Positions 26,059 through 35,174 are shown, counted from the first letter of the stretch. The stretch: DNA of 64,000 bases from Flavobacterium sp. 102 (GCF_003634615.1 NZ_RBKX01000001.1:2046001-2110000), one strand, 5' to 3'. A program made the numbers and translations. The notes: a model not told the origin generated them from the sequence alone.

Positions 26059-26816
26059 TGCGAATGACCGATACTGTAAAGCAGTTACTGATTATTAATG
26101 TTATATTTTACATTGGCTCCAATTATGTGGGCGATGTAGCTTACCAATTGTTTTCTTTGTATTATCCTGAAAGTCCAAGTTTTAGATATTGGCAGCCATT
26201 GACCAGTATGTTTATGCATGCGAAGATGCCTAACTTTATGCATATTCTGTTCAATATGTTTGCCTTGTATTCTTTTGGAAGTGCCTTGGAACATTTTTGG
26301 GGTTCAAAAAAGTTCTTGTTCTTTTATATTTCCTGTGGAATAGGTGCTTCATTATTATACATGGGAATGAATTATTATACTTTTCACCATGGTGTAAATT
26401 TATTAGTTGAAAACGGTCAAAACCAAGCTGATATTTTAAAGATTTTAGCGGAAGGAAAATATGATACCAATTGGGAAAATATAATTCCGTTAAGTGATTT
26501 TAACAGCATGATGTCAAGTTATTTGGTTCCGGCTGTTGGTGCTTCCGGAGCGATTTATGGGTTATTAACCGCTTTTGCTTTTATGTTTCCCAATGCTGAA
26601 TTGGCACTGATGTTTGTTCCAATTCCTATCAAGGCCAAATATTTTGTGCCGGGATTATTGGCAGTTGATTTATTTTTAGGATTTAAAGGCAGTTCTATTT
26701 TTGGCAGTGGCGGAACGGGAATTGCTCACTTTGCGCATTTAGGCGGTGCTTTAACCGGATTTCTCATGATGTGGTATTGGAAGAAAAACTCATTCAATAA
26801 AAATCGTTGGAATTAA
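26055..26816 (+). CDS. Rhomboid family intramembrane serine protease
   Basis: The 253-residue protein overlaps the end of mutL by four bases, so it is translationally coupled. It is a six-span rhomboid with the catalytic serine Ser164 in GASGAIYG and catalytic His228 in AHFAHLGG. The early HX3N-type segment HILFNMFALYSFGSALEHFWG is typical. It would cleave single-span membrane proteins within the lipid bilayer. A second rhomboid gene follows after 3 bases. Substrates are unknown. Confidence 0.93.
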   Translation: MMRMTDTVKQLLIINVIFYIGSNYVGDVAYQLFSLYYPESPSFRYWQPLTSMFMHAKMPNFMHILFNMFALYSFGSALEHFWGSKKFLFFYISCGIGASLLYMGMNYYTFHHGVNLLVENGQNQADILKILAEGKYDTNWENIIPLSDFNSMMSSYLVPAVGASGAIYGLLTAFAFMFPNAELALMFVPIPIKAKYFVPGLLAVDLFLGFKGSSIFGSGGTGIAHFAHLGGALTGFLMMWYWKKNSFNKNRWN

Positions 26817-26819
26817 ATT

Positions 26820-27683
26820 ATGAGCATCATTGAAGACATAAAATTGCAGTACAAAATAGGCGGCATTGCCAATAAAATGGTTTATTGGAATGTGGGTGTT
26901 TTTTTGTTGTCTATTCCGTTGTTTTACCAATTTAAGACCGGTGTTTTTGCTTATCCGGATTGGTTAGCGGTTTCTTCGGAGCCTTTGGCTATTGTATACA
27001 AGCCATGGACTTTAGTGACTTATGCTTTTTTTCATGACGGATTTTTGCATTTGTTTTTCAATATGATGGTTTTGCATTTTTCCAGCCGATTATTTCTAAC
27101 CTTTTTTACACAAAAACAATATCTTGGCTTGTATCTTTTAGGCTCAGTTTTTGCCGGATTGGTTTATGTTTTAAGTTTTTATTTGCTTGGTCATTCTTCA
27201 TTGATGGTTGGCGCTTCGGCAGCAATCATGGCTTTATTGGTAGCTACAACGACCTATCAGCCACTAATGGAATTAAGATTGTTGTTGATTGGTAATGTCA
27301 AACTTTGGCACATTACAGGTGTATTGCTGTTATTGGATTTACTCCAAATTCAAATGAATAATACCGGTGGACATATAGCGCATTTGAGCGGAGCATTTTT
27401 TGGTTATATTTACATCAAGTTATTGCAAAACGGAACCGATTTGAGTCGGATGGTGAGTGCGATAATTGATTTTTTTACTCATTTGTTTAGCCCAAAGAAA
27501 TCCACACCATTCAAAAAAGTACACGTTAACCCCAAAAAACCTACAGTTAAAAAAGAAAGTAAAATTGTTGCCAAAGACAAAACCCAGCAACAAATTGATG
27601 AGATTTTAGATAAGATCAGTCAATCGGGTTATGACAGCCTAACCAGTGAAGAAAAAGAATTTCTTTTCAAAGCAGGGAAATAA
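26820..27683 (+). CDS. Second rhomboid protease with C-terminal cytoplasmic tail
   Basis: The 287-residue protein has the rhomboid core with HLFFNMMVLHFSSRLFLTFF, catalytic Ser133 in GASAAIMA and His188 in HIAHLSGAFFG. After the last span (about residue 205) comes a basic linker rich in Lys and a short domain of about 40 residues at the end (QQIDEILDKISQSGYDSLTS, then EEKEFLFKAGK). That tail occurs at the end of many Bacteroidota rhomboids. It differs from the first rhomboid, so the two are old paralogues. The EEP phosphatase gene follows after 6 bases. Confidence 0.92.
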   Translation: MSIIEDIKLQYKIGGIANKMVYWNVGVFLLSIPLFYQFKTGVFAYPDWLAVSSEPLAIVYKPWTLVTYAFFHDGFLHLFFNMMVLHFSSRLFLTFFTQKQYLGLYLLGSVFAGLVYVLSFYLLGHSSLMVGASAAIMALLVATTTYQPLMELRLLLIGNVKLWHITGVLLLLDLLQIQMNNTGGHIAHLSGAFFGYIYIKLLQNGTDLSRMVSAIIDFFTHLFSPKKSTPFKKVHVNPKKPTVKKESKIVAKDKTQQQIDEILDKISQSGYDSLTSEEKEFLFKAGK

Positions 27684-27689
27684 TTGTAA

Positions 27690-28739
27690 ATGAAGAAACT
27701 ATCGTGGTTTAACAAAGTGGTCTTCGGATTCAATATAGTCGTGACTGTATTGACCTTTATTGCCTATGTGTTGCCTTTTTTGGCGCCTAAGTTGTTTCCA
27801 CTACTTTCGGTTTTGACCTTGATTTTACCGTTGTTTCTGATCTTAAACGCCTTGTTTTTTATTTATTGGTTACTTCAGTTAAAAAGGCAAGTGATGCTTT
27901 CAGGATTGGTTTTATTACTAGGTATTACTTTTATCAATAAGTTCTATAAGTTTTCTTCCAATGACTTACCCGAGGAAGAAAAAGATTTTACGGTTATGAG
28001 CTACAATGTACGCTTGTTTAACTTGTTTGATTGGCTTCCGAATGATCATATCGGTGACACCATTTTGTCTTTTATCAACGAGCAAAACCCTGATATTCTT
28101 TGCATACAAGAATATTCAGAAAATGCCAAAGTGGATTTAAGAATTTACAAATACAAAGCCGTTTTTATGGAAGGAAAGCAAATCAAAACCGGACAAGCTA
28201 TTTTTTCCAAATTTCCTATTTTCAACAAAGGTGATTTTAAAATACCGGAAGCCGGAAATAACATCATTTATGCCGATATTAAAAAGGGAAAAGACACGAT
28301 TCGCGTGTATAATATTCATTTGCAATCGATAAAAATATCTCCGGATGTGAATGAAATTCAGGAGCACGTTGAGGCGATTGACCAAAACAAATCGCAACAA
28401 GTTTTTGGTAGAATTAGAGAGGCGTTTAAAAAACAAGAACAGCAAGCAGCCATTTTAGTCAACCACAAAAAAGAATGTAAATATCCTGTCATCATCTGTG
28501 GCGATATGAACAATAGTGCGTTTTCTTATATCTACCGAAATATAAAAGGTGATTTGAATGATTGTTTTGAAGAAGCCGGAAATGGTTTTGGACAGACGTA
28601 TAAATTCAAATATTATCCGGCGCGGATAGATTACATTTTTGCCAATAAAAAGATGAAAGTCAAGAGTTTTAAAAGTTTCTCCAAATTTGAGAATTCAGAT
28701 CACTTTCCGGTGATGAGCAGACTTTCTTTTGTGAAGTAA
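27690..28739 (+). CDS. Endonuclease/exonuclease/phosphatase family protein, membrane bound
   Basis: The 349-residue protein has three membrane spans in the first 85 residues, then an EEP domain. Catalytic elements are visible in order: VMSYNVRLFNLF (Asn), ILCIQEYS (Glu), VYNIHLQS, VICGDMNNSAFSYIY (Asp and Asn), RIDYIFANK and the final SDHFPVMSRL (Asp-His). It is a metal-dependent phosphodiesterase or phosphatase acting on a lipid, sugar or nucleic acid; no specific substrate can be assigned. It ends the mutL-rhomboid-rhomboid-EEP run. Confidence 0.9.
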   Translation: MKKLSWFNKVVFGFNIVVTVLTFIAYVLPFLAPKLFPLLSVLTLILPLFLILNALFFIYWLLQLKRQVMLSGLVLLLGITFINKFYKFSSNDLPEEEKDFTVMSYNVRLFNLFDWLPNDHIGDTILSFINEQNPDILCIQEYSENAKVDLRIYKYKAVFMEGKQIKTGQAIFSKFPIFNKGDFKIPEAGNNIIYADIKKGKDTIRVYNIHLQSIKISPDVNEIQEHVEAIDQNKSQQVFGRIREAFKKQEQQAAILVNHKKECKYPVIICGDMNNSAFSYIYRNIKGDLNDCFEEAGNGFGQTYKFKYYPARIDYIFANKKMKVKSFKSFSKFENSDHFPVMSRLSFVK

Positions 28740-29354
28740 TTACAGTTGTTGCTTCTTCAAATAATCCAAAGCATATCGACCTTCATTGAACAATAAATCC
28801 AAGATGCTTAAGTTGTTCAAATAACCATGTTTTTCTCCGAAAACTTGAGTAAAAGGTTCAAATTGAGAATTATCCTTTTTCCCATTGACCAAATGTCGCA
28901 AATCAACTTTATCGGTTACTTCGTGGAAATATTCGGTGGTTTCGTTGTAGTCAAATTCGAGTCCGAGACATTTGGACACAATCGACATCGTCTCAAGATT
29001 TAAGTCCATTAAGAATTCGTGCTTTTTTTCAAATATCGGACGAATGTCATCTTCAAAATACTCAAAGAATGGAGAACTTCGATAAGCCGCATCGAGCGAT
29101 TTAAAATGCTGTTTTTGCCAATCAAAAGCGGTTTCCAACTTGATGTCTTTGGTCTTTTGATGCGCTTCTTTAGAATGTTTTATAGGAATATTGAGCAACT
29201 GAATACCATTCGGACTGTAAATGTACATTCGGTTGCGGTTGGTTTGTTTTTGAAAATTGTCATCCATTTCAAAAGTAACCAAATCACATTGAGCCATCGC
29301 CACAAAATGACTGATGGAAGGAAAATAGCTCGGATGGATGAGGATGTTGTTCAT
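28740..29354 (-). CDS. WbqC family protein
   Basis: The 204-residue protein matches the WbqC family: ILIHPSYFPSISHFVAMAQ at the start, NRMYIYSPNGIQLLNIPIKH, and SSPFFEYFEDDIRPIFEKK with LGLEFDYNETTEYF later. The family is found in surface polysaccharide and aminosugar loci and in lone copies in Bacteroidota. The catalytic role is not established. It is convergent with the EEP gene, with no spacer, and is separated from lepB by a short palindromic repeat. Confidence 0.88.
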   Translation of the reverse strand: MNNILIHPSYFPSISHFVAMAQCDLVTFEMDDNFQKQTNRNRMYIYSPNGIQLLNIPIKHSKEAHQKTKDIKLETAFDWQKQHFKSLDAAYRSSPFFEYFEDDIRPIFEKKHEFLMDLNLETMSIVSKCLGLEFDYNETTEYFHEVTDKVDLRHLVNGKKDNSQFEPFTQVFGEKHGYLNNLSILDLLFNEGRYALDYLKKQQL

Positions 29355-29356
29355 TT

Positions 29357-29418
29357 GTAGGTTCTAAGTTCTATGTTGTAAGTTGTACGTTTTTAACTTA
29401 TAACCTACAACCTATAAA
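29357..29418. repeat. Intergenic inverted repeat built from TAGGTTCTAAGTT-like units
   Basis: Left units (GTAGGTTCTAAGTTCTATG) and right units (AACTTATAACCTACAACC) are imperfectly complementary around a short AT-rich loop. The design of repeated short words arranged as a hairpin is the same as the TGTTCAGT elements at 23472 and 34062, but the words differ. Confidence 0.5.
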
Positions 29419-29421
29419 CAA

Positions 29422-30975
29422 TTAAGCTTTTGCGTTTTTTCTTCTTTTCCAGAAATAATCACCTAAAACATACAAAACGACTAAGCCTAAGAAGTATTTT
29501 AAGTAAGATTGAGGTTGGCCTTCGCCACTTACGGTGGTGAACATTCTGTCCCAACGAATTTTGTTTAAACCGCTACCATTGGTATCCCAACTCATCCAAA
29601 TAAATACCGGTTTTCCAACGACATGGTCTTCAGGTACAAATCCCCAATAACGGCTATCTTCAGAGTTGTTTCGGTTGTCTCCCATCATCCAATAGTAATT
29701 TTGAGCGAAAGTGTAAGTGGTTACTTTTTGATCATCAATGTAAATATCGTCACCCACTACTTTTAAATCATGTTTTTCATAAACTGTGATTAATCTTTTG
29801 TATTGAGGAAGATTCTCTTTGGTTAAAGTAATCGTTTTTCCCGCTTCTGGAATGTAAATTGGTCCCATATTATCAGAACTCCAGTTTGGATTGCGGCTGA
29901 AAATATTCGCCTCAACATTTTTATTAATAACCTTGGTTACCGATTTGATTCCACTGATTTGCTTCAAAGCAGCAGCTCCTTCATTCGTTAATGCTTTGAT
30001 GAAAATAGTATCTCTTGTGGTTTGGTTTATAAATCCGGCGCCATCAGTTGCACCAACTTGCTTTAAAACATAATCAAAATCGATAGGCACATTGGCATCA
30101 AAAGTCATGTAATAGGCATGTTGCGGCTTCGCTCTTTCCGGTAAAATCAATTCTTTTCCGTTGATATGTACCACACCATTTTTAATTTCAAGATTGTCAC
30201 CAGGAGTTCCTTGACAACGTTTTACATAATTTGATTTTTTGTCAATCGGCTTTATGATACTTCTTCCTGAAGTGTCAAAAAATTTGTAAACGGTATCTGC
30301 CGGCCAGTTGAAAACAACAATGTCATTTTTCTCGATTTTTTCAAAACCGGGAAATCTGAAGTAAGGCAATTGTGGCCAACTCAAATAAGATTTTGTTTTG
30401 ATGATGGGCAATGTATCGTGAACCATTGGCGCGCCTATAGTCGTCATTGGTGTTCTGGCGCCGTAATGAAACTTGCTTACAAATAGAAAATCTCCAATTA
30501 ACAATGATTTTTCCAAGGAAGAGGTTGGAATCGTAAATGGTTGCATTACATAAGTATGCACTAAAGTCGCTACTACAATCGCAAAAAGAATAGAGCTAAT
30601 CGTGTCTCCGGTTTTGGTTGAAGCGACTAAACTTCTGTCGGAGATATAGGTAACGTCTTGTGTGTAATTGATATAATAAATATAAAGACCAAAAGTGAAA
30701 ATTCCTAACCAAGTGTCAGCGGTTGATTTTCGGCCAAAGCTTCTTAAAGTTTCTACCCAAACCACCGGAAACATAATCAAATTGATGATTGGAACGAATA
30801 GGAGTAGTGTCCATAAAGTTGGGCGACCAATGATTTTCATCAAAACAATCGCATTGTAAACCGGCACAAAAGCTTCCCATTTTTTTCTTCCTGCTTTTTC
30901 GTATAATTTCCAAGTACCTAAACCATGGATCACTTGAACAATCAAGAAAAACACTAACCATTGATATGTTGACAT
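29422..30975 (-). CDS. lepB: Signal peptidase I, long Bacteroidota form
   Basis: The 517-residue protein removes signal peptides from exported proteins. The N-terminal 110 residues contain three membrane spans (DUF5684-like). The catalytic serine, probably Ser153, lies in FTIPTSSLEKSLLIGD; the general-base Lys is in NYVKRCQGTPGDNLEI. The C-terminal box MGDNRNNSEDSRYWGFVPED is typical. An insertion of roughly 150 residues between the Lys box and the C-terminal box explains the length compared with about 320 residues in E. coli. A final membrane span is at about 485-505. It follows dapB with 63 bases between. Confidence 0.93.
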   Translation of the reverse strand: MSTYQWLVFFLIVQVIHGLGTWKLYEKAGRKKWEAFVPVYNAIVLMKIIGRPTLWTLLLFVPIINLIMFPVVWVETLRSFGRKSTADTWLGIFTFGLYIYYINYTQDVTYISDRSLVASTKTGDTISSILFAIVVATLVHTYVMQPFTIPTSSLEKSLLIGDFLFVSKFHYGARTPMTTIGAPMVHDTLPIIKTKSYLSWPQLPYFRFPGFEKIEKNDIVVFNWPADTVYKFFDTSGRSIIKPIDKKSNYVKRCQGTPGDNLEIKNGVVHINGKELILPERAKPQHAYYMTFDANVPIDFDYVLKQVGATDGAGFINQTTRDTIFIKALTNEGAAALKQISGIKSVTKVINKNVEANIFSRNPNWSSDNMGPIYIPEAGKTITLTKENLPQYKRLITVYEKHDLKVVGDDIYIDDQKVTTYTFAQNYYWMMGDNRNNSEDSRYWGFVPEDHVVGKPVFIWMSWDTNGSGLNKIRWDRMFTTVSGEGQPQSYLKYFLGLVVLYVLGDYFWKRRKNAKA

Positions 30976-31038
30976 AATGTTGGGTTTAAAAGTTTATTCG
31001 CTATAAGTTTATCAAACTGAGCTTTTGTTACAATTTTA

Positions 31039-31743
31039 CTATTTTAAATCGAGTACGTCTTTCATAGAAAACACGCCGTTTTTTCCAACAATCCATTCGG
31101 CTGCCAAAACAGCACCTAATGCAAAGCCTTCGCGATTATGCGCTACGTGTTTGATTTCGATAAAGTCAACGTCAGAACTGTAGTAAACACTGTGTGTTCC
31201 TGGTACATTTTCAATTCTTTTAGCATCGATATGAATCTGATTTTCGGTTGCTTTTTCTTCGGTCCAAGAAGTGTAGTTTGAATTTTCGATTACGCCTTTG
31301 GCTAAGGAAATAGCTGTTCCGCTTGGAGAATCCAGTTTTTGAGTGTGGTGAATTTCTTCCATCGACACTTTGTAAACCGAAGAAAATCTTGCCATCATTT
31401 TGGCCAAATAATCATTCAGTTCAAAGAATAAATTGACACCTAAGCTAAAATTAGAACCATATAAAAATGCACCATTTTTTTCTTGGCATAATTCCACTAC
31501 TTCGTCATATTGTTCTAACCAACCCGTTGTGCCGCAAACCACCGGAATTCCTTGATTGATAGCGGTAGAAATATTTTCAACAGCTACCATCGGTACACTG
31601 AAATCGATAGCAACATCGGCTTTTTCAATGCCTTCATACGTATTGGATTCGTCCTTTTTCAGAACAATTTCGTGTCCTCTTTCTAAAGCGATTCTTTCAA
31701 TCACTTTACCCATTTTTCCGTATCCCAGAAGTGCAATTTTCAT
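31039..31743 (-). CDS. dapB: 4-hydroxy-tetrahydrodipicolinate reductase
   Basis: The 234-residue enzyme reduces dihydrodipicolinate in lysine and peptidoglycan precursor synthesis. The nucleotide-binding GYGKMGKV is at residues 7-14. ADVAIDFSVP, VVCGTTGW and the substrate-binding EIHHTQKLDSPSGTA block with catalytic His-His and Lys are all present. Length is normal for the short Bacteroidota form. It overlaps the DUF5683 gene by one base, within the parA-parB-DUF5683-dapB-lepB cluster. Confidence 0.96.
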   Translation of the reverse strand: MKIALLGYGKMGKVIERIALERGHEIVLKKDESNTYEGIEKADVAIDFSVPMVAVENISTAINQGIPVVCGTTGWLEQYDEVVELCQEKNGAFLYGSNFSLGVNLFFELNDYLAKMMARFSSVYKVSMEEIHHTQKLDSPSGTAISLAKGVIENSNYTSWTEEKATENQIHIDAKRIENVPGTHSVYYSSDVDFIEIKHVAHNREGFALGAVLAAEWIVGKNGVFSMKDVLDLK

Positions 31744-32300
31744 TAGAATTTATAATTTAATGTTAGACCAACATTGGGTTTAGCCGTAAAATCATTTTGG
31801 TAAACATCAGGAGCGACCGAAAGTTTGTCGTTGACATTAAATTGGATTAAGTGCGCATCAACATTGGCATCAACAATATTTAAAATATAAAATCCAATGG
31901 TTACCATAAGCGACAAGTCTCTGTTTCGTTGGTAAAAGCGTTGCGCTTGTACCAAACGCGAATCGTCTAAATAAGAATATTGGTCACCGGTAAATCCGGC
32001 TAATCTTCTTTTATAAGCGTCACGATAACTGTGGTATTTTTTGTTGTTGTCAAGGTAGAAATACATACTCGTTCCGATAGCACCGTAAACGATGGGTATT
32101 TTCCAGTATTTTTTATTGTAAGCTTGACCTAAGCCCGGTAAAATAGCAGAATAAAAAGCAGCTTTAGCAGGAGTAAGCGGATCAATTTCTTTCATTTTAG
32201 TAGTATCGGTTACTACTAAACCATTGATCACTTCTTGTGAAAAAAGACTTTGATTTCCAAACAGAAAGAAAAGAACAATTATGTACTGTAGCTTATTCAC
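31743..32300 (-). CDS. DUF5683 family protein
   Basis: The 185-residue exported protein has a signal peptide (MNKLQYIIVLFFLFGNQSLF) and the DUF5683 core: PLTPAKAAFYSAILPGLGQA, YNKKYWKIPIVYGAIGTSMY and YRDAYKRRLAG. It has two predicted membrane-associated segments and a beta-type C-terminus, suggesting an envelope protein. Its place between parB and dapB is conserved in the phylum, but its function is unknown. Confidence 0.9.
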   Translation of the reverse strand: MNKLQYIIVLFFLFGNQSLFSQEVINGLVVTDTTKMKEIDPLTPAKAAFYSAILPGLGQAYNKKYWKIPIVYGAIGTSMYFYLDNNKKYHSYRDAYKRRLAGFTGDQYSYLDDSRLVQAQRFYQRNRDLSLMVTIGFYILNIVDANVDAHLIQFNVNDKLSVAPDVYQNDFTAKPNVGLTLNYKF

Positions 32301-33199
32301 TAATCTTTGATTAATTTGATAATGCGGTTAAAATCTTCTTCAGAGTGAAAAGGAATAGTGATTTTTCCTTTACCGTTTCCGGCTATTTTTACGTCGATTT
32401 TGGTGCCAAAGAAATTGGTGAAAGCCTTTTTTTGGTCTTCTGCGATGGCAAAACTTTCTCCTTTTTTGGCTTTAGCCGAAGTTGGTTTTAAACTGTCTTG
32501 GTAGTTTTTTACCAAAGCTTCCGTTTCACGAACCGATAGATTTTGGCTGACAATTTTTTGGTAAATATCGGATTGTATGTCTTGGTTTTCGATATTGATA
32601 ATCGCACGTCCATGTCCCATGCTGATAAAGCCATCTCGAATTCCTGTTTGGATAATCGGGTCTAACTTTAATAATCTTAGGTAGTTAGCGATAGTTGAAC
32701 GTTTTTTACCAACGCGCTCGCTCATTTGTTCTTGTGTCAATTGGATTTCATCAATTAATCTTTGGTACGAAAGGGCAATTTCAATTGGGTCTAAATCATG
32801 ACGCTGGATATTTTCCACCAAAGCCATAATCAACGACTCATTGTCATTGGCGATTCGGATGTAAGCAGGAACAGTGGTTAATCCGACCAATTTAGAAGCG
32901 CGCAAACGGCGTTCTCCTGAAATCAATTGGTATTTATTGAAGTCTAATTTACGAACGGTTATCGGTTGGATAAGCCCTAATTCCTTAATAGAAGACGCTA
33001 ATTCCTGTAAAGATTCCTCGTTGAAATTAGTTCTCGGCTGAAACGGATTAATCTCAATCGATTCAATATCCAATTCGATAATGTTTCCAACCACTTTATC
33101 AGCATTTTTATCATTTACCGATTTGATATCATTTTCAGGATCTTTTAATAGGGCAGATAATCCTCTTCCCAAGGCTTGTTTCTTTATCGCTTTTGCCAT
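32300..33199 (-). CDS. parB: Chromosome partitioning protein ParB
   Basis: The 299-residue protein shows KKQALGRGLSALL at the start, the ParB CTPase/nuclease-like domain (NPFQPRTNFNEESLQELASS, ISGERRLRASKL) and the helix-turn-helix DLDPIEIALSYQRLIDE with QEQMSERVGKKRSTIANYLR. It loads at parS sites and spreads on DNA to organise the origin region. It follows parA by 3 bases. No convincing parS site was seen in this window. Confidence 0.96.
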   Translation of the reverse strand: MAKAIKKQALGRGLSALLKDPENDIKSVNDKNADKVVGNIIELDIESIEINPFQPRTNFNEESLQELASSIKELGLIQPITVRKLDFNKYQLISGERRLRASKLVGLTTVPAYIRIANDNESLIMALVENIQRHDLDPIEIALSYQRLIDEIQLTQEQMSERVGKKRSTIANYLRLLKLDPIIQTGIRDGFISMGHGRAIINIENQDIQSDIYQKIVSQNLSVRETEALVKNYQDSLKPTSAKAKKGESFAIAEDQKKAFTNFFGTKIDVKIAGNGKGKITIPFHSEEDFNRIIKLIKD

Positions 33200-33202
33200 G
33201 GC

Positions 33203-33970
33203 TTAATTGCTGTTTTTCTTGATAATTTCTTGTGCCAAACTTAAGTAGTTTGTCGCACCTCTGCTCGTGGCATCAAAGTTAATGATGCTTTCTCCAAAAC
33301 TTGGCGCTTCACTCAATTTTACATTGCGTTGAATAATGGTTTTGAATACCATATCGTTGAAATGTTTTTGAACTTCTTCCACGACTTGGTTTGACAAACG
33401 CAAACGCGAATCATACATAGTCAGTAAAAGGCCTTCAATATCTAAATTAGGATTGTGTATTTTTTGTACGCTTTTGATAGTATTCAGCAATTTTCCTAAG
33501 CCTTCCAAAGCAAAGTATTCACACTGAATCGGAATTACGACACTATCGGCCGCGGTTAAGGCATTTAAAGTCAATAATCCTAATGATGGCGCGCAATCAA
33601 TCAAGATGTAATCGTATTGGTCTTTTATGCTTTCCAAAGCTTGTTTCAGCATATATTCACGGTTTTCTTTGTCAACCAATTCGATTTCGATGGCCACCAA
33701 GTCAATGTGCGCCGGAATAACCCAAACGTTAGGTGCTGAGCAAGAAATTGTTGCTTCTGCCGGAGTGTTACTGTGTTCTAAAATTTGGTAAGTACCAATT
33801 TCAATACTTTCAACATCAATACCCAAACCTGAACTCGCATTCGCTTGAGGATCAGCATCAATTAATAACACTTTTTTTTCTAATACGCCCAATGATGCAG
33901 CAAGATTAACAGAAGTTGTTGTTTTCCCGACACCACCTTTTTGGTTGGCAATTGCAATGATTTTACCCAT
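33203..33970 (-). CDS. parA: Chromosome partitioning ATPase ParA (Soj)
   Basis: The 255-residue deviant Walker ATPase starts MGKIIAIANQKGGVGKTTTS, containing the signature Lys of the KGGVGKT loop, then LLIDADPQANASSGLG, ILIDCAPSLGLLTLNAL and VVIPIQCEYFALEGL. It works with ParB to segregate the chromosome. It is the first gene of the cluster and is preceded by a 205-bp gap containing a long palindromic element. Confidence 0.97.
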   Translation of the reverse strand: MGKIIAIANQKGGVGKTTTSVNLAASLGVLEKKVLLIDADPQANASSGLGIDVESIEIGTYQILEHSNTPAEATISCSAPNVWVIPAHIDLVAIEIELVDKENREYMLKQALESIKDQYDYILIDCAPSLGLLTLNALTAADSVVIPIQCEYFALEGLGKLLNTIKSVQKIHNPNLDIEGLLLTMYDSRLRLSNQVVEEVQKHFNDMVFKTIIQRNVKLSEAPSFGESIINFDATSRGATNYLSLAQEIIKKNSN

Positions 33971-34061
33971 TTATATATGATAGATTTTGAGCCGTAAAAA
34001 TACGATTAATTATGGGTTTGTCAAGGCTTATTTGTTAACATTTCGGTAAAGTTTTGAGACT

Positions 34062-34174
34062 AGTGTTCAGTATTCAGTAATTAGTATTCAGTTGTCTGAT
34101 TAAACGAGTTTTACTGATTTATAAGCTTTTTGATACTTATTTTACTGAACACTAATAACTGAACACTGAACACT
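34062..34174. repeat. Long intergenic hairpin of TGTTCAGT-type units
   Basis: Left arm 34062-34092 and right arm 34144-34174 are 31 bases each and complementary at 28 positions, around a 51-base loop. Each arm is itself made of repeats of GTTCAGT or ATTCAGT. A related, weaker element lies at 23472. No coding frame is present. Confidence 0.75.
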
Positions 34175-34175
34175 T

Positions 34176-35057
34176 TTATTTACTTCCCTTATTTTTAATC
34201 ATAGCTTCCAACAAATCCCACATTTCCTGAGGGATTTTTTCTAAGATATTGAATTGTCCTGCGCCTTGCAGCCATTCGCCACCATCGATAGTCACTACTT
34301 CTCCATTGATGTAAGCGGAGAAATCGGAAACCAGGTAAGCCGCGAGATTGGCTAGTTCTTGATGGTCACCAACTCTTTTTAACGGCACTTTTTTGGCCAT
34401 ATCAAACTTTTCGGCTAAATCGCCCGGTAACAGTCGGTCCCAAGCGCCTTTGGTTGGAAATGGTCCGGGAGCAATGGCGTTCATTCGGATTCCGTATTTA
34501 GCCCATTCTACTGCCAAACTGCGTGTCATGGCTAAAACGCCGGCTTTGGCAGTTGCACTTGGCACTACATAACCCGAACCTGTCCATGCATAAGTAGTTA
34601 CAATATTTAAGACATTACAATTGGTTTGTTTGGTATTTATCCAATGTTTCCCGAATGCCAGCGTACAGTTTTTGGAACCTTTTAAAACGATATCAATAAT
34701 GGTATCAAAAGCATTGGCCGATAATCTTTCTGTAGGCGAGATAAAGTTTCCGGCTGCATTGTTCAATAAAATATCAACTTTACCGAAGGTTTTTAAAACT
34801 TCAGCTAACATCGCTTCGACTTGGTCGTAGTGACGCACATCGCATTGTAATGACAAGCATTTTCCGCCCGTTTCGGTTTCTAATTCTGTTGCCGTGGTTT
34901 TTAGTTTTTCGATATCTCTGGAAGTAATGGCGACTTTGGCACCTAATTCCAAAAAGTATTTGGTCATGGCTTTACCTAAGCCACTTCCGCCACCGGTTAC
35001 TACAATTACTTTGTCTGCCAAGGCATTATCGCGAAGCATTTTTGCTGAAAAATCCAT
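34176..35057 (-). CDS. SDR family oxidoreductase, 2,4-dienoyl-CoA reductase type
   Basis: The 293-residue Rossmann enzyme has the NADP-binding VVTGGGSGLGKAMTKYF (residues about 18-34), LLNNAAGNFISPTERLS and, in the active-site region, GYVVPSATAKAGVLAMTRS. The SxxAK arrangement instead of YxxxK is typical of dienoyl-CoA and peroxisomal enoyl-CoA reductases. MNAIAPGPFPTKGAWDRL near the end fits the same group. It probably acts in fatty acid degradation; substrate is inferred. It stands alone. Confidence 0.85.
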   Translation of the reverse strand: MDFSAKMLRDNALADKVIVVTGGGSGLGKAMTKYFLELGAKVAITSRDIEKLKTTATELETETGGKCLSLQCDVRHYDQVEAMLAEVLKTFGKVDILLNNAAGNFISPTERLSANAFDTIIDIVLKGSKNCTLAFGKHWINTKQTNCNVLNIVTTYAWTGSGYVVPSATAKAGVLAMTRSLAVEWAKYGIRMNAIAPGPFPTKGAWDRLLPGDLAEKFDMAKKVPLKRVGDHQELANLAAYLVSDFSAYINGEVVTIDGGEWLQGAGQFNILEKIPQEMWDLLEAMIKNKGSK

Positions 35058-35088
35058 AAAGTTTTATTTTTTTAACTACATTCATTTC

Positions 35089-35099
35089 GCCCTACGGGC
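35089..35099. repeat. GC-rich palindrome upstream of the SDR gene
   Basis: GCCCTACGGGC is a perfect inverted repeat with a three-base centre, immediately followed by CTCGAG. It stands out in AT-rich DNA and lies 31 bases upstream of the SDR start. It may be a small dispersed repeat or a regulatory hairpin. Confidence 0.35.
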
Positions 35100-35130
35100 T
35101 CGAGTGTAAATATATAAACTTAGACTTCAG

Positions 35131-35174
35131 AAACAAAATAAACCGGATTGAAGTGATTAATTCCAATCCGGTTT
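35131..35174 (-). terminator. Intrinsic terminator, minus strand
   Basis: AAACCGGATTG (35140-35150) pairs with CAATCCGGTTT (35164-35174) as a perfect 11-bp stem. On the minus strand it is followed by TTTATTTTG, 28 bases after the stop of the T9SS protein gene. Confidence 0.8.
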
